From assembly GCA_002840835.1 (NCBI GenBank), contig PHCQ01000040.1, positions 1 to 43,965 on the forward strand: 43,965 bases of DNA, written 5' to 3'. Position 1 is the first letter of the stretch, and every line of letters starts with the position of its first letter. Shown one piece after another: positions 8,734-17,406 of this stretch. The stretch comes from Betaproteobacteria bacterium HGW-Betaproteobacteria-16. Lineage in GTDB: Bacteria > Pseudomonadota > Gammaproteobacteria > Burkholderiales > Burkholderiaceae_C. The notes beneath the pieces are model-generated. The model ran no database searches, had not been told where the DNA came from, and saw only the letters and a list, made by a program, of their open reading frames with translations. A program made the position numbers and the translations under genes.

Positions 8734-9560
8734 CCCATTCGACCAGCTCAGGGCCATCGGTTCTCTTGTCGGCCCGGGACCTCAGCGTGCGCTTCGGCGG
8801 CGTGCTGGCGGTCAATCAGGTGAGCTTCGACGTGCGGCGTGGCGAGGTGTTCACGCTGATCGGCCCCAACGGCGCCGGCAAGACGACGGTGTTCAACCTC
8901 ATCAGCCGCATCTACAACCCCACCTCGGGCTCGATCGAGTTCGATGGCCATGCGCTGGCCAGCGTGCCACCGCACGAGGTGGCGTCGCTGGGCATCGCGC
9001 GCACGTTCCAGAACATCGAGCTGTTCGAGCACGCCACCGTGCTGCAGAACCTGCTGATCGGTCGCCACATCCGCCGCCGCACGTCTTTCTGGCGCGAGGC
9101 GCTGTTCGGCCCCGGCGTGCGCGCAGCCGAGCGCGAGACACGCGCCAAGGTGGAGGAGGTGATCGAGATGCTGGACCTGCAGCACCACCGCGACGCGCTG
9201 GTGGCGGGCCTGCCCTATGGCGTGCGCAAGGTGGTCGAGCTGGCGCGAGCGCTGTGCATGTCGCCGAAGTTGCTGCTGCTCGACGAACCCTCGTCGGGCC
9301 TGAACGTGGAGGAGACCGGCGACATGGCCTTCTGGATCCAGGACATCGTGCGCGACCTCGGCATCACGGTGCTGATGGTCGAGCACGACATGGGTCTGGT
9401 CTCGCGCGTGTCCGACCGGGTGCTCGCGATGAACCAGGGCGAGGTGATCGCGGTGGGCACACCGGCCGAGGTGCAGTCGCACCCGGCGGTGATCGAGGCC
9501 TACCTCGGCAGCGTGGACGACGTGGCATCGCTGCGCCGGCCGGTGGAGGCGCAGGTATGA
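8730..9560 (+). CDS. livG: LIV-type ABC transporter ATP-binding subunit (LivG-like), module 2
   Basis: ATPase of the second importer, 276 residues. Walker A GPNGAGKTT, Walker B LLLLDEPSSGLNVEE and switch His in MVEHDMGLVSRVSDR are all present. The signature reads LPYGVRKVVELARAL, more degenerate than the LAYGQQ form in module 1. The ATG overlaps the livM stop, and the TGA overlaps the next ATG, so livM, livG and livF form one tightly coupled block. About 17 residues longer than its module 1 counterpart, mostly at the termini. Confidence 0.93.
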   Translation: MTHSTSSGPSVLLSARDLSVRFGGVLAVNQVSFDVRRGEVFTLIGPNGAGKTTVFNLISRIYNPTSGSIEFDGHALASVPPHEVASLGIARTFQNIELFEHATVLQNLLIGRHIRRRTSFWREALFGPGVRAAERETRAKVEEVIEMLDLQHHRDALVAGLPYGVRKVVELARALCMSPKLLLLDEPSSGLNVEETGDMAFWIQDIVRDLGITVLMVEHDMGLVSRVSDRVLAMNQGEVIAVGTPAEVQSHPAVIEAYLGSVDDVASLRRPVEAQV

Positions 9561-10330
9561 GCGCCGCCGTGCTGACACTGAGCAACATCGAGAGCGGCTA
9601 CGGTCCCGTGAAGGCCGTGCGCGGCGTGAGCCTGAGCGTGCACGCCGGCCGCATCGTGACCGTGCTGGGTTCGAACGGTGCGGGCAAAACCACCATCCTC
9701 AAGACCATCAGCGGCATCATCGACCCGCGCAAGGGCAGCATCACGTTCGAGGGCGAAGACATCACCTCGGCCGACCCGACGCATGTGGTGCGCCGTGGCC
9801 TGGTGCATGTGCCCGAGGGGCGCGAGGTGTTCCCGTTGCTCTCGGTGCGCGACAACCTGCTGATGGGCGCGTACACACGCAAAGACCGCGATGGCGTGGC
9901 GCGCGACATGGAAACCGTGTTCGCCTATTTCCCGATCCTGAAGGACCGGGCCAGCCAGGACGCGGGCCTGCTCTCCGGCGGCCAGCAGCAGATGCTGGCC
10001 ATCGCGCGCGCCATTCTCGCCGGCCCCAAGCTCATCCTGCTCGACGAGCCCAGCCTGGGCTTGAGCCCGAAGCTCACCAAGGACATCTTCGAGATCGTGG
10101 TGCGCATCAACCGCGAGCGCGGCACCACCATCCTGCTGGTCGAGCAGAACGCGAACATGGCGCTGAACGTGGCGGACCACGGCTTCGTTCTGGAGAACGG
10201 CCGCATCGTCATGGACGACACCTGCGAGAACCTGCGCGAGAAGGACGACATCAAGGAGTTCTACCTCGGCATGAAAGAGACTGGCGCCCGGGGCGAGCGG
10301 CGCTGGAAGAAAAAGAAGAACTGGCGGTAG
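9557..10330 (+). CDS. livF: LIV-type ABC transporter ATP-binding subunit (LivF-like), module 2
   Basis: Second ATPase of the second importer, 257 residues from ATG 9557, which overlaps the livG stop. Walker A GSNGAGKTT, signature LSGGQQQM and Walker B ILLDEPSLGLSP are intact. As in module 1, the protein carries a basic tail past the normal LivF end (ARGERRWKKKKNWR). An acyl-CoA synthetase starts five bases downstream. Reading frames starting upstream at 9254 are out-of-gene extensions and were not used. Confidence 0.93.
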   Translation: MSAAVLTLSNIESGYGPVKAVRGVSLSVHAGRIVTVLGSNGAGKTTILKTISGIIDPRKGSITFEGEDITSADPTHVVRRGLVHVPEGREVFPLLSVRDNLLMGAYTRKDRDGVARDMETVFAYFPILKDRASQDAGLLSGGQQQMLAIARAILAGPKLILLDEPSLGLSPKLTKDIFEIVVRINRERGTTILLVEQNANMALNVADHGFVLENGRIVMDDTCENLREKDDIKEFYLGMKETGARGERRWKKKKNWR

Positions 10331-10335
10331 ACACC

Positions 10336-12192
10336 ATGGCCCAACTCTGGAACCTCGAATCCCTGCGGCCGCGCCAGCGCGAGCCCCTTCCCGGCAACAC
10401 CATCCAGGCCATGTTCTGGCACGGCGTCGCGCGCCGCGCCGACAGCGTGCTCATGCGGCAGAAGACGCTGGGCATCTGGCGCGAATGGCGCTGGTGCGAT
10501 GTCGGCGACACCGTGCGCGAGATCACCCTGGGGTTGGTGAATCTCGGCCTGCGCCCGGGCGACACCGCGTCCATCCTCTCCAACACACGCGTCGAGTGGG
10601 TCTGGTGCGACCTCGCGGTGCTCAGCGCCGGCGGTGTCTCCAACGGCATCTACCCGACCGACGCGGCCGGGCAGGTGCGTTACCTCTGCGAAGACTCGTC
10701 CACCACGGTGCTGTTCGTGGAAGACGAAGAGCAGTTGGACAAAGCCCTCGAGGCGCGCGCACAACTGCCTCGCCTGACCTGCATCGTGATCATCGATCCC
10801 AAGGGCCTGGAGCACTTCAGCGACCCGGGCGTGATCACGCTGGACGAACTGCGCCGCCGCGGTGCCGCCCTGAATGCCGCACAGCCAGACGCCTTTGCGC
10901 AGCTGGCGGGTGCGCGCCAGGCCAGCGACCTGGCCATCCTCATCTACACCTCCGGCACCACCGGCCGGCCCAAGGGCGCCATGCATTCGCACGCCAGCCT
11001 GTTGGCCACGGTGCGCGGGCTGGACAGCGTGCAGCCGCAGAACGAGGACGACGAGCGCATGTGTTTCCTGCCGCTGTGCCACGTCGCCGAGCGCGTGATC
11101 GGGCTCTACGCCTCGTTCTACAGCGGCACGCGCATGAACTTCGTCGAGAACCCCGACACGGTGCCCGAGAACGTGCGAGAGATCGCGCCCACCGTGTTCG
11201 GCGGCGTGCCCCGGCTGTGGGAAAAGTTCTATTCGGCCGTGACCATCTCGGTGCAGGAAGCCGGGCGCGTGCAGCAGGCCCTCTATGCCTGGGCCATCGG
11301 CGTCGGCCACGAGGTGGCGGCCGCCGTGCTGGCGGGTCGGCCCGTGGGGCCGTGGCTGCGGCTGAAGTACCGGTTGGCGGGTGTCGCGTCGCTGGACCAC
11401 GTGCGGCGTTTCATCGGCATCCACCGCTGCCGTTTCCTCATCACCGGTGCGGCGCCGATCTCGCCCGGCCTGATCCGCTGGTACCTCGCGCTGGGCGTGC
11501 CCATGCTGGAGGCCTGGGGCCAGACCGAGGCGGGTGGCATCTCCACCATCATGCCGGCGCACGCCATGCGCCCGGGCAGCATCGGCCGCGCCGCGCCCTA
11601 CAACGAGGTGCGCGTGGACCCGAACACCGGCGAACTGCTGGTGCGCGGCGCCAACGTGTTCATGGGTTACCTGAACCAGCCCGAGAAGACGGCAGAGACC
11701 ATCGACGCCGACGGTTGGCTGCACACCGGTGACGTGGGCGTGGCGGAAGAGGGCGGCTACTTCCGCATCACCGACCGCATGAAGGACATCATCATCACGG
11801 CCGGCGGCAAGAACATCACGCCGAGTGAATGGGAGAACGAGCTCAAGTTCTCGCCCTACGTGACGGACGCCGTGGTCATTGGCGACCGGCGCGCCTACCT
11901 CACGGCCATCGTGATGATCGAACAAGAGAACGTCGAGAAGTTCGCACAGGACCACGACGTGCCGTTCAGCAACTACGCCAGCCTGACGCGCTCGCCCGAG
12001 GTGCGGGCGCTGATCCAGGGCGAGCTCGACAAGGTCAACGCCAAGTTCGCCCGCGTCGAACAGATCAAGAAGTTCTTCCTGCTCGAAACCCGCCTGGGCG
12101 CGGAAGACGAAGAACTCACGCCGACGATGAAGCTCAAGCGCAAGCTGGTGCACACCAAGTACGCCGAGCAGATCGAAGCCATGTACCGCTGA
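10336..12192 (+). CDS. AMP-forming acyl-CoA synthetase (long-chain type), module 2
   Basis: CoA ligase of 618 residues, a paralogue of the one at 1556 with the same layout. Motifs: YTSGTTGRPKGAMHSH near residue 203, WGQTEAGG near 393, DGWLHTGD near 458, DRMKDIIITAGGKNITPSE, and C-terminal TPTMKLKRK with the probable catalytic Lys near 599. It lies directly after livF and before a binding-protein gene, again coupling import with thioester formation. Divergence from the first ligase suggests a related but different acid. Substrate specificity cannot be read from the sequence. Confidence 0.93.
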   Translation: MAQLWNLESLRPRQREPLPGNTIQAMFWHGVARRADSVLMRQKTLGIWREWRWCDVGDTVREITLGLVNLGLRPGDTASILSNTRVEWVWCDLAVLSAGGVSNGIYPTDAAGQVRYLCEDSSTTVLFVEDEEQLDKALEARAQLPRLTCIVIIDPKGLEHFSDPGVITLDELRRRGAALNAAQPDAFAQLAGARQASDLAILIYTSGTTGRPKGAMHSHASLLATVRGLDSVQPQNEDDERMCFLPLCHVAERVIGLYASFYSGTRMNFVENPDTVPENVREIAPTVFGGVPRLWEKFYSAVTISVQEAGRVQQALYAWAIGVGHEVAAAVLAGRPVGPWLRLKYRLAGVASLDHVRRFIGIHRCRFLITGAAPISPGLIRWYLALGVPMLEAWGQTEAGGISTIMPAHAMRPGSIGRAAPYNEVRVDPNTGELLVRGANVFMGYLNQPEKTAETIDADGWLHTGDVGVAEEGGYFRITDRMKDIIITAGGKNITPSEWENELKFSPYVTDAVVIGDRRAYLTAIVMIEQENVEKFAQDHDVPFSNYASLTRSPEVRALIQGELDKVNAKFARVEQIKKFFLLETRLGAEDEELTPTMKLKRKLVHTKYAEQIEAMYR

Positions 12193-12220
12193 CCCATTCC
12201 CACCCGAAAGGACCTGTTCC

Positions 12221-13396
12221 ATGAGATCGAATAAGACCTTCACCCTCGTTGCCGCCGCTCTGCTGGCGTTCTGTGGCGCGGCCTCGGCGCAGACCCTCGG
12301 CGTGAGCAAGGACGAGATTCGCATCGCCACCATTCCCGACCTCTCCGGGCCGCTCGCGGGATACGGCAAGGACATCCGCAACGGCATGCAGCTGCGCGTG
12401 GCCGAGATCAACGAGCAGGGCGGCGTGCACGGCCGCAAGATCACGCTGCTGGTGGAGGACGCCGGCTACGACCCCAAGCGCACCGTGCTGGCCGCGCAGA
12501 AGCTGGTCAACCAGGACAAGGTGTTCGCGATCGTCAGCACCTTCGGCACCGCGCACGCGAACGCGGCCATGCCCATCATGTTCTCCAAGAACGTGCTGAG
12601 CCTGTTTCCGCTTTCGCTCTCGCGCGACATGTACGAACCGTTGCACAAGTACAAGTACGCGTTGATTGCCTCCTACTTCGACCAGATGGCGGCCGTGGTG
12701 CCCAAGCTGTACCGCGAGAAGGGCGCGAAGAAGGCCTGCGCGATCTACCAGGACGACGACTTCGGCGCCGAGGTGCTCAAGGGCGCCGAGGCGGGCTTGC
12801 AGTCCGTGAACGCCAAGCTGGAGGAGAAAGCCAGCTTCAAGCGTGGGGCCACCGACTTTTCCTCGCAGGTAGCACGCCTGAAGGCCGCGGGTTGCGACTT
12901 CATCGTCATGGGCACGCTGATCCGCGAATCGGTGGGCACCATCGCCGAGGCGCGCAAGCTGCAGTTCAACCCGGTGTTCGTCGCCACGTCCTCCGCCTAC
13001 ACCGACCTGATCCCGCGCCTGGGTGGCAAGGGCATGGACGGCTTCTACGCCGCCACCACCGCGGCGCATCCCTACCTGGATGACGCCTCGCAGCCGCTGC
13101 GCTTCTGGGCCAACAAATACCAGACGCGTTTCAACGAAGCGCCGACGACCTTCTCCACCTATGGCTACACCATGATCGACCTGTTCGCCCGCGCCGCGCA
13201 GAAGGCCGGCCCCGCGCTCACGACCGATGCTTTTGTCAAAGCGATGGAGGGCATGAACAACATCCCCGGCGATCTGTTCGGCAACCCGCCGATGTCGTTC
13301 TCCCCCACCAACCACCTGGCCTCGAGCGCCTCGCGCCTGTCGCAGATCCAGGACGGCCGGTGGAAGGTGGTGTACGACTACACGCAGATGAAGTAA
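12221..13396 (+). CDS. ABC transporter periplasmic binding protein (LivK/HAAT type), module 2
   Basis: Receptor of the second importer, 391 residues. The signal peptide MRSNKTFTLVAAALLAFCGA is followed by a cleavage site at ASAQ. The mature protein opens with SKDEIRIATIPDLSGPLAGY and keeps Peripla_BP_6 motifs such as INEQGGVHGRKI and VLAAQKLVNQDKVFAI. An AAAGGA Shine-Dalgarno lies eight bases before the ATG. The protein is strikingly similar to the orphan receptor at 22822 along its whole length, pointing to duplication. Probably in the same transcript as the preceding transporter genes. Confidence 0.93.
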   Translation: MRSNKTFTLVAAALLAFCGAASAQTLGVSKDEIRIATIPDLSGPLAGYGKDIRNGMQLRVAEINEQGGVHGRKITLLVEDAGYDPKRTVLAAQKLVNQDKVFAIVSTFGTAHANAAMPIMFSKNVLSLFPLSLSRDMYEPLHKYKYALIASYFDQMAAVVPKLYREKGAKKACAIYQDDDFGAEVLKGAEAGLQSVNAKLEEKASFKRGATDFSSQVARLKAAGCDFIVMGTLIRESVGTIAEARKLQFNPVFVATSSAYTDLIPRLGGKGMDGFYAATTAAHPYLDDASQPLRFWANKYQTRFNEAPTTFSTYGYTMIDLFARAAQKAGPALTTDAFVKAMEGMNNIPGDLFGNPPMSFSPTNHLASSASRLSQIQDGRWKVVYDYTQMK

Positions 13397-13415
13397 CCCC
13401 GGGACGCGATTTCTC

Positions 13416-14603
13416 ATGAGCCGAAAAGTGCATGTTGCGGGCGTGGGCATGGTGCCGTTCACCAAGCCCGGCGCGAGCGACCCCTATCCCTTGCTCGGCG
13501 CGTCGGCCATCAAGGCCGCGCTGGCCGACGCAGGGATGGACTACCAGTCGGTCGACCAGGTCTATGCGGGTTTCGTCTATGGCGATTCCTGCTCAGGCCA
13601 GGCGGCCGCGTACCACGTGGGCCTCACCGGCATTCCCATCGTCAACGTCAACAACAACTGCGCCACCGGCTCCACCGCGCTCTGGCTCGGTCGCCAGGCC
13701 ATCGCCAGTGGCGAGGCCGAATGCGTGCTGGTGGTCGGTTTCGAGCAGATGCAGCGCGGCGCGATCGCGGCTCAGTTCACCGACCGCCCCGACCCCTCGC
13801 AGCGCCTGCTCGACGTGATGGCGCAGACGCAGGGCCGCGATGATGTCGCACCGATCGCCGCGCAGCTGTTCGGCGGTGCAGGGCGTATGCACATGCAGCT
13901 CTATGGCACCCGTGCCGACACCTTCGCGCGCATTGCGGTGAAGGCACGTCGCCACGCGGCGGACAACCCGAATGCGATTTTCCGCACACCGCTCACGCTG
14001 GGCGAAGTGCTGGCTTCGCCGGCGGTGTTCGACCCTTTGACCCGTCTACAGTGCTGCCCGCCGAGCTGCGGCGGTGCTGCGGCCGTCCTGTGCTCCGAGG
14101 CCTTCGCGAAGAAGCACGGGCTCAACCGCCGCGTGGTCATCGCGGGGCAGGCGCTCGTGACCGACGGCAACAGCAGCTTCGACGAGAACGACATGCGCAA
14201 GCTGGTCGGCTTCGACATGACGCGCCGCGCGGCGCAGCGCGTGTACGAACAGTCTGGCATCGGGCCGGGTGATGTGCCGGTGGTCGAACTGCACGACTGC
14301 TTCACTAGCAACGAGCTCATCACCTACGAGGCGCTCGGCCTGGCGCCCGAAGGCGAGGCCGAGAAGTTCATCCTGGACGGCGACAACACGTACGGCGGGC
14401 GCGTGGTCACCAACCCGTCCGGCGGCCTGCTGTCCAAGGGTCACCCACTGGGTGCCACCGGGTTGGCGCAGTGCGCCGAGCTGGTGTGGCAGCTGCGGGG
14501 GCAGGCCGGCGCGCGCCAGGTGGACGGCGCAAAGGTCGCTCTGCAACACAACCTGGGCCTAGGCGGCGCCTGCGTCGTTACGATGTACGCAAGGACGTCA
14601 TGA
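13416..14603 (+). CDS. SCP-x-type thiolase / lipid-transfer-like acetyl-CoA acetyltransferase
   Basis: Thiolase-superfamily protein of 395 residues related to the SCP-x and lipid-transfer thiolases that cleave 3-oxoacyl-CoA of branched or sterol-like chains. The nucleophile Cys82 sits in NNNCATGSTAL; HDCF (about residue 290) and GHPLGATG supply the usual catalytic loops, and NLGLGGACVV holds the C-terminal Cys. It therefore looks catalytically complete, unlike the relative at 39381. It follows the binding protein by 19 bp and precedes the regulator gene by one base, so it belongs to the module 2 transcript. Confidence 0.88.
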   Translation: MSRKVHVAGVGMVPFTKPGASDPYPLLGASAIKAALADAGMDYQSVDQVYAGFVYGDSCSGQAAAYHVGLTGIPIVNVNNNCATGSTALWLGRQAIASGEAECVLVVGFEQMQRGAIAAQFTDRPDPSQRLLDVMAQTQGRDDVAPIAAQLFGGAGRMHMQLYGTRADTFARIAVKARRHAADNPNAIFRTPLTLGEVLASPAVFDPLTRLQCCPPSCGGAAAVLCSEAFAKKHGLNRRVVIAGQALVTDGNSSFDENDMRKLVGFDMTRRAAQRVYEQSGIGPGDVPVVELHDCFTSNELITYEALGLAPEGEAEKFILDGDNTYGGRVVTNPSGGLLSKGHPLGATGLAQCAELVWQLRGQAGARQVDGAKVALQHNLGLGGACVVTMYARTS

Positions 14604-14604
14604 C

Positions 14605-17361
14605 ATGAACAACGAGCGCGCAAGGTTGAGACTGGTGAGCACGGCCACCCATGCGGTGAACGAAGCCGCGCGCGCCTCGCCGCTGGCGTCCAAGCTCAAC
14701 CCGCCGCTGCCCACCGCGTTCGAGATCGCGCGCGCAGACGTGTGCGAGAAAATTTTCAGCGCCGGTTCGGCGCGGCTGGTGTTGCTGCGCGCGCCCGCCG
14801 GCTTTGGCAAGACGACGGTGATGCTGCAGGTGTGCAACCGCTTCGAGGAAGCTGGCCTGCCCACCGCTTGGCTCACGCTGGACCGCGCCGACAACGACGT
14901 GGGCCGCTTCCTCACCGTGCTAGCCGCCGCGCTCGAGTCCCTGGTACCGGGTCTCGCGCGCTCACGCGGCGCGACGGTGGGCAATCTGGAGGAGTTGGCA
15001 TTCTCGGTGATCGACCACGTGGCGGCGCACCCGGCGCCGTTCGCGCTGTTCCTCGACGACTTCGAGGCGCTGCAGAACCCGGTGGCGCTGGGCCTGGTCA
15101 ACGAACTCATCGACCAGCTGCCGCGAGGCGCCCAGCTCATCGTGGGTTCGCGCGGCGCGCCCGAGCTGAGCTTGGGCCGGCTGCGCGCGCGTGGCCGCTT
15201 GCTGGAGATCGACCCGGCTCAGTTGCGCTTCTCGGTCAGCGAAGCCGAGGGTTTTCTGCGTGAGCGCCGGGGCCTGGTGCTGGAGAGCGAGGACATCGTG
15301 CGGCTGCACCGCAGCACCGAGGGCTGGGCGGCGGCGCTGTGGCTGGCCTCGGTCTCGCTCGAACACCGCAACCACCCGGGTCAGTTCATCGCCGGCTTCA
15401 CTGGTTCCAACGCCGCCGTGGTGGACTACCTGGTGGAAGACGTGCTCGCGCAGCAGACCGAGGACGTGCGCGGCTTCCTGCTGCGCTCCAGCGTGCTGAC
15501 CGTGCTCAAGGCTTCGTTGTGCAACCTGATCTGTGGACGCGAGGACAGCGCCGACATGCTGCGCTCGCTGGAGCAGGCGCACCTGTTTTTGATTCCACTG
15601 CAGCCCGAGGGCAGCGGCTACCGCTACCACGGCATGTTCGCCGAGTTCCTGCGCGCGCAGTTGCTGCGGCAGTACCCCGACGAAGTGCCTGGCCTGCACC
15701 GCGCCGCGGCGCGCTGGTTCCTCGGCCAGGGCCGGCAGGTGCCCGCCATCGAGCACGCGCTGGCCGCGGGCGATGTGCGCACCGCGCTGCCGCTGCTCAA
15801 CCAGCATGCACAGGCGCTGCTCGACCAGGGCCGCATGCGCCTGCTCTCGCGCTGGCTAGACCCGCTGCTGGAGCGTGGCATGCTCGATGAACATCCCATG
15901 TTGCAAGTGGTGCACGCCTGGGCCGTGTGTTTCGCGCGCGGCCCGCTGGCGGCCGCGCCGCTGCTGGAACGGCTGGAGCAGCGCGCCGACCCGACCGAGG
16001 AGGTGAAAGCACACCGCCTCGCGATGAAGCCGCTCCTCATGGTGCTGACCGACCGCACCGACGAGGCGACCGAGCTGGCTTCGGCGTTGCTCGGCGCATT
16101 GCCCAGCCACGTGAGCTTCGTGCGCGGCTTCCTCGAAATCATCCTGGCCAACCTGGCGATGATCGCGGGCCGCTACCACGAGGCGCTGCGCTACGCTGAC
16201 GCCGCGCGCAGCCGCCAGCCCGAGCACCGCAGCAGCTTCAACTTCACATTGTCCGAAGCCGCCGAGGCGGCGGTGGACCTCACGCAGGGCCGCTTGCGCA
16301 AAGCGCTGGCGCGCCTGCGGCTGGCGGTCAACGCCGGCACGCACGACGCCGCGCGCACCACCAACGGCAACGCGATGGCCGGCGTATTGCTGGCCGAGGC
16401 GCTGTTCGAAGCCGACCAGCTCGACCAGGCCGAGCGCCTGCTCGCGGTCTACATCCCGCTGATTCGCCACGTCGGAATTCCGGACCAGTTGATCCTGGCT
16501 CACGTGGTGATGGCGCGCATCGTGCAGGACCAGGGCGACGCCGACCATGCGCTGCAGTTGCTCGCCGAGCTGGAACACCTCGGGCATCGCGACGGCCTGC
16601 CGCGCGTGGTGGCTGGCGCGCGGCTGGAGCGCGTGCGCATGCTGGTGGTCGAAGGGCGTCTGGGTCGCGCGCGCGCCGAGATCGACCACTGCGGCGACAA
16701 GGCGCTGTGGGCGCGCGTGAGTCGTTCTTCGCTGCGGGCCAACGAGGTCGAGACGCTGGCACTGGCGCACGCGCGCTGGGCGGTGCAGGCCGGTCACGCC
16801 GCCGATGTGGTGGCCGAGCTGCGCGCCGAGGTGGACGCCGCCGAGCGCGCCCAGCGCGAACGTCGCGCCATGACGCTGCGCCTGGTGCTCGCGCAGGCCT
16901 TGTACAAGCTCGGTGAGCGCAACCGCGCCATGCGCGTGCTGGCCAAGGCGGTGTGCTTCGGCGCGGCCGAAGGTTATGTGCGCGCCTTCCTGGTAGAAGG
17001 GCCGCTGCTGCTGGCAATGTTGCAGGAACTGCGCAGCGGACCGACCGACCTGCTCGATGCCGGCGGCGGCGCGCCGATCACTTTCCTGGACCGCCTGCTG
17101 CGCGCACCCGTGGCGCCCATGGCACCGCCCGCCGTGGCAGGTGCGACGTCGCCGTCCAGCGCCATCGACGCGCTGACCAGGAAGGAACTGCAGGTGCTGC
17201 GCCTTGTGGCCGAAGGTTTGTCCAACGACCAGATCGGCGAGCGCATGTTCGTCGCCGAGACCACGATCCGCACGCACCTGCGCAATATCAACGTGAAACT
17301 CGACACCCGCAACCGCATGGAGGCTGTGCAGGTCGCCCGGCGCGCGGGCTGGCTCGCCTGA
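14605..17361 (+). CDS. MalT/LAL-type LuxR-family transcriptional activator
   Basis: Large ATP-dependent regulator of 918 residues, typical of the LAL (MalT, AlkS, AcoK) class. It has a Walker A APAGFGKTT at residues 63-71, a Walker B FALFLDD ending in Asp151-Asp152, a long helical central part resembling MalT TPR-like repeats, and a C-terminal LuxR HTH at about 856-918 (LTRKELQVLRLVAEGLSNDQ and TTIRTHLRNINVKL). Such proteins are activated by ATP plus an inducer. The gene starts one base after the thiolase stop, so it is expressed with the pathway it presumably controls. Possible targets are the 26-bp elements at 6636 and 18547, by position only. Confidence 0.92.
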   Translation: MNNERARLRLVSTATHAVNEAARASPLASKLNPPLPTAFEIARADVCEKIFSAGSARLVLLRAPAGFGKTTVMLQVCNRFEEAGLPTAWLTLDRADNDVGRFLTVLAAALESLVPGLARSRGATVGNLEELAFSVIDHVAAHPAPFALFLDDFEALQNPVALGLVNELIDQLPRGAQLIVGSRGAPELSLGRLRARGRLLEIDPAQLRFSVSEAEGFLRERRGLVLESEDIVRLHRSTEGWAAALWLASVSLEHRNHPGQFIAGFTGSNAAVVDYLVEDVLAQQTEDVRGFLLRSSVLTVLKASLCNLICGREDSADMLRSLEQAHLFLIPLQPEGSGYRYHGMFAEFLRAQLLRQYPDEVPGLHRAAARWFLGQGRQVPAIEHALAAGDVRTALPLLNQHAQALLDQGRMRLLSRWLDPLLERGMLDEHPMLQVVHAWAVCFARGPLAAAPLLERLEQRADPTEEVKAHRLAMKPLLMVLTDRTDEATELASALLGALPSHVSFVRGFLEIILANLAMIAGRYHEALRYADAARSRQPEHRSSFNFTLSEAAEAAVDLTQGRLRKALARLRLAVNAGTHDAARTTNGNAMAGVLLAEALFEADQLDQAERLLAVYIPLIRHVGIPDQLILAHVVMARIVQDQGDADHALQLLAELEHLGHRDGLPRVVAGARLERVRMLVVEGRLGRARAEIDHCGDKALWARVSRSSLRANEVETLALAHARWAVQAGHAADVVAELRAEVDAAERAQRERRAMTLRLVLAQALYKLGERNRAMRVLAKAVCFGAAEGYVRAFLVEGPLLLAMLQELRSGPTDLLDAGGGAPITFLDRLLRAPVAPMAPPAVAGATSPSSAIDALTRKELQVLRLVAEGLSNDQIGERMFVAETTIRTHLRNINVKLDTRNRMEAVQVARRAGWLA

Positions 17362-17406
17362 ACCGGCGCACCCCGGTCTACAAGGTTTTCCACAAGGCTC
17401 CTTTCC

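Noticed and set aside
10261..12444. Minus-strand open frame of 727 codons opposite the second acyl-CoA synthetase
   Set aside because: Same antisense artefact: low-complexity composition, no motif, and the plus strand encodes a complete ligase.
1..13396. Assigning the importers to leucine/isoleucine/valine uptake
   Set aside because: LIV-type names are family labels. Each module carries an acyl-CoA synthetase and lies beside beta-oxidation genes, so an organic acid is more likely.
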